NCBI GenBank assembly: GCA_030272585.1
Contig: BSYQ01000004.1
Span: forward strand, 7,130,001 to 7,194,000
Source: Bryopsis sp. KO-2023
Lineage: Eukaryota > Chlorophyta > Ulvophyceae > Bryopsidales > Bryopsidaceae
DNA: 64,000 nucleotides
Reading direction: 5' to 3'
Made by a program: the position numbers and the translations under genes. Shown here in pieces: positions 31,466-42,150 of the stretch. The notes beneath the pieces were generated by a model. That model did no database searches. It was not told where the DNA came from and worked only from the letters and a program-made list of their open reading frames with translations. Positions within the stretch are counted from its first letter, which is position 1. Each line of letters starts with the position of its first letter.

Positions 31466-33190
31466 GCTGCTCTCCCAGAAGATATGACCTGGGAGAACTT
31501 TAAGAAGAAGTTTATGAAAAGGTGGCTGGGGGCCACCGATGATTTGATGAGCGAGCTAACAAGGCGTCGCCAACGGTCTACGGAGACGGTCGAAGATTTC
31601 GCGGACGCCCTTCGTGGCTTAGCTGAGGATATCACTGATATTCAGACCGCGACACGCACTGACGGCGCCACCCCGATCGCCCTGAACGACGAATTTCTCC
31701 GTCACATTTTTCAGGCTGGAATACCATCGAAGATAAGGGATGCTATAGCCCCACTCCAGCATCAGAACTTTGAGGAAGTGGTGACGGCTGCAAAGGCAGT
31801 TGAGGGAATAGGGCTGAGTAAGAAAAGGAAAGCTCCAGACAGCACTGATTCAGATTCAGACACAGAGAAGAACACTGGACAGACTACAGAAGAAAAGCTT
31901 CTGAATAAAGTGATGAACAAGGTTCAGAAAGTTATGGAGGGACATATGCACAAGATCTATACAGCCCTCCCAGCTCCAGAGGAAAGGCTGCTGGAATGGC
32001 GACAGAAAGTCAATGGAGGAGCTTCAGGAAAGAGGGATGGAAGGAGTCAAACTTATGAAGGCCAAAGACCCAGGGGTTATTATAGTCCTTTGTTGAACAA
32101 GGATCTGAACCTAGGAGAATGTTGGCACTGTGGGGTACCAGGTCATAGATGGGGAAGATGTCTTAAGAGGAAGACAGGAGTAACCTACAGCCTCCAATAT
32201 AGAGCAGGCAAAACCCCTTTGGTTGTACAGGCGAACCCCAACCAAGGGAACTCCAAGTCTCAGGGTCCCCAAATGAATATGGTAGAGGGGAAGACCTCTG
32301 GAGGGGAGAATAAATATAGGATGGGGAATAAGCATGCTTTGATAGATGCACAGGCATTTCTAGACAGGACAGAGTTACCTGTCCCTCTCAAGACATTCAT
32401 GTTCTATTCCCCTGAACTCAGGGAGGCCATCAGGAGGGAGGCAGACCTGATGACTTCTGTGGATGCTGGGGTAACCCAACCCCTCCACTTTGAACCGGAA
32501 ACCTCTGGCCAGGAGGATGAAGACAAGGAGGTGGGCATGCTGGAGGTGGACACACTTCAGAGAGAAGCGGCCTCCAGGAACACCCCAGCAAAATGCACCA
32601 TCAAAATCAAGGGGGAGGCATTGGAGGCAGTGGTGGACACGGGGGCCAGCCACAGCTGCATCTCCAGAGCCACAGTGGAGAAGCTTGGCCTGGTGGGCCA
32701 GGTCCAACCCTCCGAATGGGTTTTTAGGACAGCCAGTGGGGAGATAGCCACCTCTCTTGGGTATCTCCCAAAAATATTTGTCAGCATAGGAGGAACAGGC
32801 TCCCACAACTCTTTCATGGTGACAGACACAGACACCTGCTGTGTCCTGCTGGGGATAGACTTTCTTAAGTCAATCAGGGCCATGATAATGCTGGGACCAC
32901 AGCAGATATTCTATCACAAGGGCAATGGGAAGATGGGGGCCATCTCTCTTAGGACAGAGGAGAAGCAAAGCCCAGGGACGGAGGAGGAAGTCCAGACTGC
33001 AGCCGGGAAGAAGAGGAAAGGAGAAAGCTTGACCCCGGAGAAGAAGGTCAGATTCAACCCCACCACCGAGACCATTCCAAGAGAAGCACCACACAGTCCT
33101 CTACCATCAGGATTCGGACAAAGGAGTACTCCGGCAACAGGAGTACAGAAAGATGGAGGGAGAGAGGGGCCCTCCCAGGATTTTCATTAG
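31466..33190 (+). CDS. A body 2 gag (remaining part) and protease
   Basis: Counterpart of 12713-14437: gag helices, CCHC knuckle, DTGA protease. Same translation from ATG 31484. Fossil part. Confidence 0.88.
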   Translation, partial: AALPEDMTWENFKKKFMKRWLGATDDLMSELTRRRQRSTETVEDFADALRGLAEDITDIQTATRTDGATPIALNDEFLRHIFQAGIPSKIRDAIAPLQHQNFEEVVTAAKAVEGIGLSKKRKAPDSTDSDSDTEKNTGQTTEEKLLNKVMNKVQKVMEGHMHKIYTALPAPEERLLEWRQKVNGGASGKRDGRSQTYEGQRPRGYYSPLLNKDLNLGECWHCGVPGHRWGRCLKRKTGVTYSLQYRAGKTPLVVQANPNQGNSKSQGPQMNMVEGKTSGGENKYRMGNKHALIDAQAFLDRTELPVPLKTFMFYSPELREAIRREADLMTSVDAGVTQPLHFEPETSGQEDEDKEVGMLEVDTLQREAASRNTPAKCTIKIKGEALEAVVDTGASHSCISRATVEKLGLVGQVQPSEWVFRTASGEIATSLGYLPKIFVSIGGTGSHNSFMVTDTDTCCVLLGIDFLKSIRAMIMLGPQQIFYHKGNGKMGAISLRTEEKQSPGTEEEVQTAAGKKRKGESLTPEKKVRFNPTTETIPREAPHSPLPSGFGQRSTPATGVQKDGGREGPSQDFH

Positions 33191-33222
33191 GGTCAGAGGT
33201 CAGGCCTGGTGATCTCAGGGGT

Positions 33223-34797
33223 GTGGCCACAGGGCTGCACAGGTTTACCACTAGAGGGGTGACACCTCCAGAATCCATCCTGGTGTCACAAGAGGAGAAA
33301 GGGAAAACCTTTGCTGACTTAAATATAGGGGATAGTTTGACAAGAGATGAAAGGAGGGCAGTGGAAAAGCTTTGCAAGTCTAGGAGGGAGGCCTGGTCTC
33401 TAAGTGAATACGAGATAGGCTCCTTTAGAAATCATGGTTACAAGATTGAAACTGGTACAGCTAGGCCTGTGGCAAAGAGGCAATATAGGGTTAGTGAATT
33501 TCAGAAGGGAGAGATAGAGAGGCAGCTAGAAGGGTTGCTAAAAGTAGGGGTAGTTAGACCCAGCCCAGGGTCACCTTGGTCTTCACCCACTCTCCTAGTC
33601 CCTAAGAAGGCACCAGGAAAGTGGAGGTGGTGTGTAGACTTTAGAGATTTGAATGATTTGGTGGAGGCAGATCAGTACCCTCTGCCATTGATAGATGAAT
33701 TGCTAGATGGGCTGGGAGGTAGGAAGTTTTATTCTAGTTTGGACCTTAGGTCAGGGTATTGGCAGTTGCCCTTAGCTGAGGAGGATAAGGGGAAAACAGC
33801 TTTTAGGACCTCCTCAGGGTTATATGAATGGGTTAGGTGTCCACAGGGACTCAAGACTATGCCAGAGGCCTTTCAGAGAGTTATGGACTCTTTGTTTGGC
33901 CACCTGGAAGGGGTCCAGGTCTACCTGGATGACATAGTCATCTTTAGCCACACCTTCCAAGAGCATTTGGAAACTCTGAAGAAGGTGTTAGATATTCTGG
34001 AGAGGGAGGGGGCTAAGCTGTCCATAGAAAAGTGCTTTCTATTCCAGGAGGAGATAGAATACTTAGGGCACCACATCACTAAGGCTGGATTTAGCCCTCA
34101 GGAGGACAAAATGGCCTCCATAGCAAAGCTGAAGACTCCTACTACAGTCACCCAAGTCAGGTCTTTCTTGGGGCTTACTGGATACTACAGGAGGCATGCC
34201 CCAGACTATGCAAGAAGAGCAGGAGCTCTCACAGAGCTCACTAAGGAAGGAGTCCCTTTTCTCTGGACCTGGAGATGTGAATACTCCTGGAGGCTGCTGA
34301 AGAAGATGCTGACTACAGCCCCAGTGGTGACTACCCTCAGGAGGGAAGGGGAGGTGTTCTTATGCACTGACTGGAGTCAGTATGCTATAGCTGGAATACT
34401 GGGTCAGATTCAGGAAGGACAGGAGAAGGTAATAGCTTATTTTTCCAAAAAGAATAGTCAGACAGAAGCTAGGTATGCACCTAGTCAGGGGGAGGCTATG
34501 GCTGTGATTAAGACTATTAGGAAATTTAGTTATTATCTGACAGGGAGGGAGTTTACTGTCTTTACTGACTGTGGGGCCTTGTTCTGGCTAATGGGTTCTA
34601 GACACCTGAGCAATATGATGGCCAGGTGGGTGATAGAGTTACAGGGGTATAAAATTAAGGTGGTCCATAGACCTGGGAAGTATCATGTCAATGCAGATGC
34701 ATTGTCTAGACTAGTAATGAATAGAGAAAAGAAAAAGGAGGCACAGGGTCTGCCTACAGTGTCAGATCATCTGCCTCTGGGGAGGAAGCTGAGTTAG
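33223..34797 (+). CDS. A body 2 reverse transcriptase-RNase H
   Basis: 524 aa, same as body 1, YLDD at residues 234-237. Confidence 0.92.
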   Translation: MATGLHRFTTRGVTPPESILVSQEEKGKTFADLNIGDSLTRDERRAVEKLCKSRREAWSLSEYEIGSFRNHGYKIETGTARPVAKRQYRVSEFQKGEIERQLEGLLKVGVVRPSPGSPWSSPTLLVPKKAPGKWRWCVDFRDLNDLVEADQYPLPLIDELLDGLGGRKFYSSLDLRSGYWQLPLAEEDKGKTAFRTSSGLYEWVRCPQGLKTMPEAFQRVMDSLFGHLEGVQVYLDDIVIFSHTFQEHLETLKKVLDILEREGAKLSIEKCFLFQEEIEYLGHHITKAGFSPQEDKMASIAKLKTPTTVTQVRSFLGLTGYYRRHAPDYARRAGALTELTKEGVPFLWTWRCEYSWRLLKKMLTTAPVVTTLRREGEVFLCTDWSQYAIAGILGQIQEGQEKVIAYFSKKNSQTEARYAPSQGEAMAVIKTIRKFSYYLTGREFTVFTDCGALFWLMGSRHLSNMMARWVIELQGYKIKVVHRPGKYHVNADALSRLVMNREKKKEAQGLPTVSDHLPLGRKLS

Positions 34798-35091
34798 TAG
34801 GGTCTAGGAATAAGAGAAAGACTAGTCTAGGGGAGGACTAGTGGATGGCAAGGTTTGGTGGAATTTCTGGGACAGAGTCGATCAGGAGGTACAGGACGGG
34901 GGGATAGAAAAGATAAAGGTTAAATCCAAGAAATCTCCTGTAGAGGAAAGGGCCTCTGGGAGGAAACAAGTCCTGCTCAGGATTCTTAAGGGAGAAGCAG
35001 GCAGGGAAGAAGTAGATCGAGATAAGTTTCTCAGAGAACAGAGCAGAGTTCAGTAAACGGGAATTAGAAGTTCGAAGAGGAGAGGAAAGAA

Positions 35092-35601
35092 ATGGATGCA
35101 ACCCAAGCCGCCGCCCTTGCGCACATCATCGCTGTTTTGCTGGAGCTACTGGTGGATATGGAGGAATATGAGGAGGAACTGCGACACCGTCTGCTTGTGG
35201 GAGAGTTCCGGATGAACACAAGAGCAGGCAGGGAAGCTCGGATAAATGTCTCCAAACTCGCTCAGTACACGGAGACACTGATGACTTTGCGAGGACTGTT
35301 AGACCAGTTTCGGTCAGGTGTTCCGATTGGTCCAGGCCCTCTTAGGCCCCCGAGGCAGCAGATAACAGCGATGTTGGCCCAGCCTATCGGAAACGCTGGA
35401 GGACAGGGAGGTGGAGGGGGTCCATCTAATAACCCTGCTGGCCTGCCGCGCTTTTACCCAGTGGCACGGGTGGAGGCAAGGTTCGAGGAGAACGGTGATG
35501 GCGATATGCAAGAGGTGCCTCCGGAGGAGCCGATAGTGGTGTACTCCTCAGGGGAAGAGGAGAACACTAGAGATGTGGGGGCACCAGGCCCCAGTGGTTA
35601 A
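35092..35601 (+). CDS. A body 2 169-aa frame, unknown
   Basis: Same as 16339-16848. The non-coding gap that follows (35602-36388) matches body 1 as well. Confidence 0.5.
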   Translation: MDATQAAALAHIIAVLLELLVDMEEYEEELRHRLLVGEFRMNTRAGREARINVSKLAQYTETLMTLRGLLDQFRSGVPIGPGPLRPPRQQITAMLAQPIGNAGGQGGGGGPSNNPAGLPRFYPVARVEARFEENGDGDMQEVPPEEPIVVYSSGEEENTRDVGAPGPSG

Positions 35602-36388
35602 GGGATGTTTTTAGTGGCAGTTTGAGTGTGTGGATGTTAGCCTGGTATGCAGGAGGGAAAGTTGAAGTCATGTCGGGGTTGAGAAGTGGTTCTGTAAGCA
35701 GGATTCTGCATTTTTCTTAAGTGATATAAGTTATCTCAGGAATAGTTAAGACTCCTGGAACAAATGAGTTCCACCTCTTAACAGAACACCAGTCTGAGTT
35801 TCTTTCAATCCACACTGAAAAACAGAAAACCACTCTGCTCACAGCCGGTCAATCTCTAAGATAATTAAAGGAAGGTCTGAGGATTAGAAGTAATCCCAGA
35901 CAAACGTTCAGATTCTGCAGAGATCAGGTATCCTGAAAGAGGGGACTCTCAGAATGGAGGACTACAGTCTCGGGTAAGACTGTACACACTTTGATTTATT
36001 ATAAATCAATCCCTGTGAGGTCCTCATACACTAAGTCGAAAATGGTGTGGTGTTTGATCCAACCTAGAAGTTAAGGTCACTTAAGAGGAAAAGTGCCCTT
36101 TCCCATAAACAGGACTGATAGTTCAAACTCTGGGATTAAACAACTGCATGTTAACTGGACTAAGAGATGACCTCTAAAGCTTACAGCTTTCAGTCAGCCC
36201 ACAAGCCAACTGTCACAGCTGTTTCCACCTGGAGGATTTTGTATTTAAGTGGAAACCCTTATTAACTAGAGGAGAGGGCAAACTTTGCTTTATCTACCCA
36301 GGATAAGCAACTTAAAGCAAAAGGATACCGGAGCTAAGAGGCTCTAAGTACAGACGTAAGGCATTTAAGTCAAGAAGGAAGTATACAG
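35602..36388 (+). other. A body 2 non-coding gap before integrase
   Basis: Counterpart of 16849-17635; no convincing frame. Confidence 0.45.
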
Positions 36389-37810
36389 ATGCGGAAGTAT
36401 GACATCTGGAGGGACCCTTGCACCCTAAGTCTTTTGCAGAAAGACTTTGTGAAGTTTGCTGGATATTCCAGCCAAGAGAAGGCAGCAGCTAGGAAAAAGG
36501 AGGCTAGGTACATATGGGATTCGGAAACAGAACGAATGTTTCTGCAGGACGCGGGAGGAGATAAAAGGAGGGAAGTGCCAGTGGAGGCTAGGAGACAGGA
36601 GCTAATTATGGAGGCACACATAGCAGTGGGACATGTGTCGGTGAAAGGAACTTTGGAGAAGCTCAGGGAGCACTACTTTTGGTATGGGATGGAAAAACAA
36701 ACCAAAGAAACTTTGGGGAAGTGTGAAACCTGCCAGGAGATCAGGCCAAAGTTTCTGATACAGCCTAGACTGCTCCAGACCCCAGCTGGCCTTCCGTTTT
36801 ATCAGTGGGGGATGGATACATTTTCCATTAGGATGCCTGACACACAGGCTTTAGTGCATATTTTAGTAGTGGTGGACTATTTTACAAAATGGGCTGAGGC
36901 TGGAATAGTGGATGCAAAGAGTCCAATTTTTATAGCTCAGTTTCTATTCCAGAACATCATTTGTAGGTTTGGGGTTCCTAGATTCTTCCTATGTGATAAT
37001 GGGACAGAGTTTAAGGGTTTAGTGTTAGATTTATGCAAGCAAGAGGGGATAGAGATTAAGAACACTAGTCCGAACCATCCCAGAACAAATGGGCTGGCGG
37101 AGAGATTAAATCAGACCCTGAAACAGGGAATAGTGGGTAGGCTAAAAGAAAAGCAGGCAGAAGAGACACCCACCACAGGTGCACTCTTATTTTCAGTAAA
37201 GGATTTACAGGGGGCTTTATTAGACAGTCTTAGAGACTATAATAGCAGGATAAAAGAAACAACAGGGTACAGCCCTTTTGAATTAGTATATATTAGGAGG
37301 CAGGTGAATAAAAGAGACTGGGCAGCTTATCAGTTAGGACAACAACTAGAGGAGTCTCAGAGAGATTTAGGGGAAGGATCCCAACCTCAAGGAGGAGGCT
37401 CTGGATCCCAGACTTTAGCTGACAAAAGGGAAGAGGCAGTTTTATTAGATCCTGTGGTCCAGGAACTGCCAGTTCTGATCTCAGATAGGGAGTTAAAAGA
37501 GCTGAGTGAATTAAGAAAAAGGATAGAAGAGAGAGCTAAGGAATCAATAGGAACAGCTCAGTATAGGCAGCAGAGGAACTATGGTGAAAGACTTAAGGAA
37601 AAAGAAAGAATAGAAGCTCTTAAAATAGGGGATTCGGTTTTAGTCAGAATTAAGACTTCTAAGAAGCTAGTGGTTAAAGCTCAGGCAGGATTTCGAATAG
37701 AGGAAATAGATAGAACAGGAGTTAGAGTTAAGGTCTCTGGGGGTACTCGACAGAGCCGGTGGGTGGCTCTAGAGGATGTCGCTGTACCCGGAGGAGAGCC
37801 TAGTACTTAG
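36389..37810 (+). CDS. A body 2 integrase
   Basis: 473 aa, same HHCC and D,D-35-E residues as body 1. Confidence 0.92.
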   Translation: MRKYDIWRDPCTLSLLQKDFVKFAGYSSQEKAAARKKEARYIWDSETERMFLQDAGGDKRREVPVEARRQELIMEAHIAVGHVSVKGTLEKLREHYFWYGMEKQTKETLGKCETCQEIRPKFLIQPRLLQTPAGLPFYQWGMDTFSIRMPDTQALVHILVVVDYFTKWAEAGIVDAKSPIFIAQFLFQNIICRFGVPRFFLCDNGTEFKGLVLDLCKQEGIEIKNTSPNHPRTNGLAERLNQTLKQGIVGRLKEKQAEETPTTGALLFSVKDLQGALLDSLRDYNSRIKETTGYSPFELVYIRRQVNKRDWAAYQLGQQLEESQRDLGEGSQPQGGGSGSQTLADKREEAVLLDPVVQELPVLISDRELKELSELRKRIEERAKESIGTAQYRQQRNYGERLKEKERIEALKIGDSVLVRIKTSKKLVVKAQAGFRIEEIDRTGVRVKVSGGTRQSRWVALEDVAVPGGEPST

Positions 37811-37979
37811 GAGAATACTTTAGGAGAGTTTTACGGGGAAGCTTGGACCAAACTACTAGCGAGATATCCAAGAATAGAGAACAGTAGCGAGTGAGACGGG
37901 TTTTAAGGAGTGTCTTCGGGAGGTCAGAGATAAAGTTCTAAAAGATATTTCGTTAACGACGAAGACTTCGAAGGAAAGA

Positions 37980-38441
37980 ATGGCAGGAACAATGTCCGAA
38001 CAGCAGCTGAACGAGTGCATGGCGGCTGAAGTGCTCCGCCTTCGGACGGAGTTAGAAAAACAAAGAGTGGAGGTTACTAGACGGCTCAAACGGGCCTTCA
38101 CAAACGAAACCACCGCTGGGAGGACGGCGAGAGAGTTACTCAGGCGCCAGAAAATCGCTCTACTGAGTAACTTAGAGAGTTTGGGGAGGATAGAAGACTT
38201 TCAAAGTCGACTGCGGAAAACCCAAGGGGAAGAGGAAATTCCGGAGGAGAGACTGCAGGAGGTGGTTCGCGAGAGGTCTAGGACTTCTGGGTGGCGACGA
38301 CAGGATTCGAACCAAAAACGGCGGCTGGAAGTCGTGGGTGACATGCACGAGCAAGAGATTAAGCGAGCGAGAGGAGAGGAGAGTGAGAGCGATGGGTTTG
38401 AAGTCACCGATAGTGAGAGCGAAGGAGAGAAGGGAGGTTGA
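37980..38441 (+). CDS. A body 2 153-aa frame, unknown
   Basis: Same as 19227-19688. Confidence 0.45.
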   Translation: MAGTMSEQQLNECMAAEVLRLRTELEKQRVEVTRRLKRAFTNETTAGRTARELLRRQKIALLSNLESLGRIEDFQSRLRKTQGEEEIPEERLQEVVRERSRTSGWRRQDSNQKRRLEVVGDMHEQEIKRARGEESESDGFEVTDSESEGEKGG

Positions 38442-38661
38442 GACATCGGCAGGAGAGCTCTGGAGGATGTAGAACTTTGATTGAGTGAGGGAGAATATTG
38501 GGAGACCCAACGCATAGATATGGAGTCAGCTTGAGAGGACATAGAGAAGTGTTTTAAACCCCAAGCCTCGAGGCATCGAATTCTTTCGACGGAGAAAAAG
38601 AAAACCAACGGAGCGGGAGGTTTTGCTTTTTGTTTAAAAAAAAAAAAAGAGAGAAAAGAGA

Positions 38662-39981
38662 ATGGTTGAGTGGCGTCAAAGGGTGGAGGAAGCGATCGAG
38701 AGGATCGAGGCAGGGGCGGTGCAGTCAAGAGAGGGGGCAAAAGCGCTGGAGGATTTATTTAGGGGAGAAGAGTCGCTGGCGGAGGAATATACTCGAAACC
38801 AGTTGAAATGGCAAGAGGAGCGACAAAAACTCATAGAAGAAAACTCCGCCCTTCGACAGGCTGCAAGTGAGGGAGATGCGGGCTCTTCGAGTTCTGCTGC
38901 TCAGGTGATACTCCTGCAGCATGAACGAGATCAGCTGCTCTTACGAGTGGTTGAACTGGAGGAGTCGCTCCAGGCGGCTCAAGCCAGTATTGCGACGGAG
39001 GACTTGGAAACCGTGAGGTTGCGACAGGAAGTCGCGGATCTGAAAGAGCAGCTGAAGCAGACGGATGCAGGAAAACAGAAGTTGGAGGATCGGAGAACCG
39101 CGGAGGGATTCAGTATCGATGAAAGCGATGACGATCACAACAGCGACGGGGATGGAGAAGAGCATGGAGGAAATAGAGGAGATGGGGATGACATCGATCA
39201 TGGTGGAGACAGAGAAGGAGGAGGATCTGGCAGAGTGGGAAACAGTGGAGGTGTTGCTGGAGAGAAAAGGAACGAAGGAGTGGAGGATCAGGACAGGATT
39301 GATCCCACGGGAGGACGAGAGGGAGGTAGTCAAGGTGGCAGCGGAATCAGAGAGAGGGCGGATCACAATGAGGGAGATGGAGGAACAGGTGCAAGGATCG
39401 AACAAGCACGGATCAAAGAGGAGGAGGACAATCCCGGCGGGGACTGGGTCGATGGGAACTGCTTTTTCTGCAGATCCCGAAATGCAGTGAAACCCATCGG
39501 CGGAGCATGTTCTCGGCACCAAGCCTGTCACAAGGTTGGTTGTCGAGATCGTGCCTGGTTGGCGGGGAGCTTGGAGCTGGACATGGATGAAGGGGGCATG
39601 GGGACCTTTCGCAGGATATACGCTCCCGAAGCATCGATCGCACCGCCGGCAAACTTCTCCGATCAGACATGTTCTCTATGTCGATTGATCGGAGGAGCAA
39701 ATCATTTCCGCTCCATCTACCCGGCGACCTCTCGACCCCGTTTGGAACTCAATCGTGCCATGCATCGAGCTCGGAGTAATGTGCGAGCGGATCAGCTCCC
39801 GGGAGCGTGGGTTGATAATGAGCAGCGGAGCCATCCGGTGGAGACCCTACTGGATGAGAGATTGATCGAAATCCATGGGGCTACCAATCCTCCACTCTCC
39901 CGAAAGAGGACCGCTCGAAAAGGAGCAACATCAGCAGCTGCAGCATCCAGCAAACGACAAAGGGGACCCAGTGGCAGCTAG
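38662..39981 (+). CDS. A body 2 accessory coiled-coil/zinc protein
   Basis: 439 aa, same as 19909-21228, with the same eight Cys/His ligands. Confidence 0.7.
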   Translation: MVEWRQRVEEAIERIEAGAVQSREGAKALEDLFRGEESLAEEYTRNQLKWQEERQKLIEENSALRQAASEGDAGSSSSAAQVILLQHERDQLLLRVVELEESLQAAQASIATEDLETVRLRQEVADLKEQLKQTDAGKQKLEDRRTAEGFSIDESDDDHNSDGDGEEHGGNRGDGDDIDHGGDREGGGSGRVGNSGGVAGEKRNEGVEDQDRIDPTGGREGGSQGGSGIRERADHNEGDGGTGARIEQARIKEEEDNPGGDWVDGNCFFCRSRNAVKPIGGACSRHQACHKVGCRDRAWLAGSLELDMDEGGMGTFRRIYAPEASIAPPANFSDQTCSLCRLIGGANHFRSIYPATSRPRLELNRAMHRARSNVRADQLPGAWVDNEQRSHPVETLLDERLIEIHGATNPPLSRKRTARKGATSAAAASSKRQRGPSGS

Positions 39982-40202
39982 AGAGAGGGTAAATCTCTGG
40001 GAGAGTAGAAATTAAAAAAAAAAAAAAATATAAAAAAAAAAAAAAAATATTAGAAGAGGGGGATTCCCTTTGTGAAAGGGTGTTACTACTGGGTTATCAA
40101 AGAGGTGTGGATTTTTGCCAAAATTTTATAAGGTTTTCTTTTTCATATCATTTTCTTGACTTGAGAAAATAAGAGGGGGATTCTAAAAAAAAAAAAAAAA
40201 AA

Positions 40203-40358
40203 GGGGGACAGACAAATCCTGTGGATTTTTCTGGTAGACAAAAAGGGGACAGACAAATTCTGTGGATTTTCTGGTAGACAAAAAGGGAGAGACAAATCCT
40301 GTGGATTTTCTGGTAGACAATAAGGGAGAGACAAATTCTGTGGATTTTCTGGTAGAAT
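40203..40358 (+). repeat. 40-41-bp tandem repeat in A 3' region, body 2
   Basis: Four copies, counterpart of 21450-21605. Confidence 0.8.
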
Positions 40359-40508
40359 AAGGGAGGACTTAGCAGTGTTGAATACACTTAATAGGGGGTT
40401 TGATGTGGGTGTTGAATACACTCAGTGGAGTTTTGATGTGGGTGCAAGAGGTGAAATGAACAGTATGGTTGAAAGGAAGAAAGACTGCATGAGATGCAGT
40501 GGGTTTTT

Positions 40509-42085
40509 GGGAAATCGAATGTTAATGAGATTTTCCACGGATCATCAGTTTGTCCCCGCAGGGTACTAGCCCACAGGCGAAATGTCCCTGCGTAGCCGGT
40601 CACGCTCCGCGCTCGCATGTCTGATTTTCGAGGCGCCATGTCGGGCGACTCTGCGCGCATGGCGGACCTGCGCGGAGCGCAGGTCCGACTCCAACGACTT
40701 TGCGATTCCAGGGCGCTGCGCGAAGCGCAGCGAACTGGCAGAGAGAGAGGGAGGGAGGCGCGAAGCGCAGCAAAGGCGCAGCAAAGTCGAAACTGAAAGG
40801 GAGGGAGCTGCGCGCTGGGCAGCTTGCTCCTTTGAAAAGGTGATGGGCGAGTTCGCTGGGGCAGCGCAGCGACCTCTCAATTTAAAAAAGTGATGGTCGA
40901 GGTCGCTGGGCGCAGCGCAACGACCTCTTTAAAAAACTGGTGGGACTTTTTTAACTTTGGCTTCGAAAGTGAAAGGGCGAGGGAGCTGCGCGCTGCGCAG
41001 CGACCTCTGAAATGAAAAAGTGTGATGGTGGGGAAGGTGCGCGCTGCGCCTTGGGTGAGGGAGCTGCGCGCTGCGCCTTGGGAGAGGGCGCTGCGCGCAG
41101 CGCAGCCTGACTGATGCGACTTGGAGAAAACGAGGGCGCTGCGCCCTCGCCCAGGTCTGGTTCGTTGGAAGTTCGAAAAAAAAAAAGATCGACGAATTAA
41201 AAAGTGTGATGTGCCAGGGAGCTGCGCGCTGCGCCTTGGGGAAGGGCGCTGCGCGCAGCGTAGGCCGACTGATGCGACTTGGAGAAAACGAGGGCGCTGC
41301 GCGCGGCGCCCTCGCCCAGGTCTGGTTCGCTGGGAGTTCGAAAAAAAAGTTTGAACAGTGTGATGAGCCAGGAGCTGCGCGCTGCTCCCATGTCCGACTG
41401 CCGCGACTTGGGAAAAAACGAGGGTGCTGCGTGCAGTGCGACGCGCTTTCGGCGATCGCGACCCACAGGTTCGTTTTGGAATCAGAGAAAAACTTAAAAA
41501 AATAAAAATAAAAACTTTAAAATAAAAATAAGGAAAGAATATCGTTCGGTTTGGATATAGGAATTGAGGAAAAAAAAGGAAAAAAAAAAAGAAAAAATAG
41601 AAAACAACATGTAAGAAAACTGGGTAAAACGAAAACAAACTTACAAAACCAAGTTTCTTTTCCCTTTCGTTTTTTCGTATTTATTGCCTTTCCTTCCCTC
41701 TGCACTACAGCATTACTTCTTGTACCTGATCATATTCTGCCCTTCTTCTCACTCCTCTTACACACCCCTCTTCTACTTCGTTAAATGTGCGTCCTTTAAC
41801 TCACTACGTTCCAGAAATTCTAACACAACATAAGGGAAGAATAACGTTTGGTTCGGATATATGGATGGGAAATAAAAAAAATAATAATTGTGATGTGAGT
41901 GGAAGTTCAGATTATGCATAGATGTTGCTAAGGCTGGTTATTTCGCTCTAATCCGTTGTAAGTTTGGTCCTTCCCATGTTATTTTCACGTGCTCATTCGT
42001 GTCACAACTTCTTGTGTCGGATATCGGCCATTCTCATTACATTCGATTTCCCTCTCTCTGTCAAAGCAATGAGACAGACCGGTTA
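40509..42085. mobile_element. GC-rich 1.58-kb insertion with terminal inverted repeats (non-autonomous)
   Basis: Present in A body 2 but absent at the matching point of body 1 (near 21757). It begins GGGAAATCGAATGT (TIR 40509-40530), and its complement lies at 42032-42052, matching over about 21 bases with one extra T. About 33 further bases (42053-42085) follow before A sequence resumes, and I find no clear target duplication. Inside are many GCGCTGCGC/GCGCAGCGC palindromes, about three ~155-bp direct units (41045-41420) and an AT-rich right half. No transposase frame is seen. Probably a MITE-like DNA element; superfamily unknown. Confidence 0.65.
41045..41420. repeat. About 155-bp GC-rich tandem units inside the insertion
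   Basis: GACTTGGAGAAAACGAGGGC recurs near 41118 and 41276, with a diverged third copy near 41405, each followed by CTGCGC-type palindromes. GCCCAGGTCTGGTTCG and a run of A follow in the first two units. Confidence 0.65.
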
Positions 42086-42131
42086 ATTGATTAGGTTTTT
42101 GGGTACGCATAGAGTGATTTCTATGCGGGTG

Positions 42132-42143
42132 TAAGGGGGAGCG
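42132..42143 (+). other. Purine tract before A LTR 3
   Basis: TAAGGGGGAGCG followed by TCACAGC and the LTR, same as before LTR 2. Confidence 0.6.
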
Positions 42144-42150
42144 TCACAGC

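Noticed and set aside
40877-41638. 253-aa minus frame and several plus frames in the GC-rich insertion.
   Set aside because: Composed of repeated palindromes and A/T runs, with no transposase motif.
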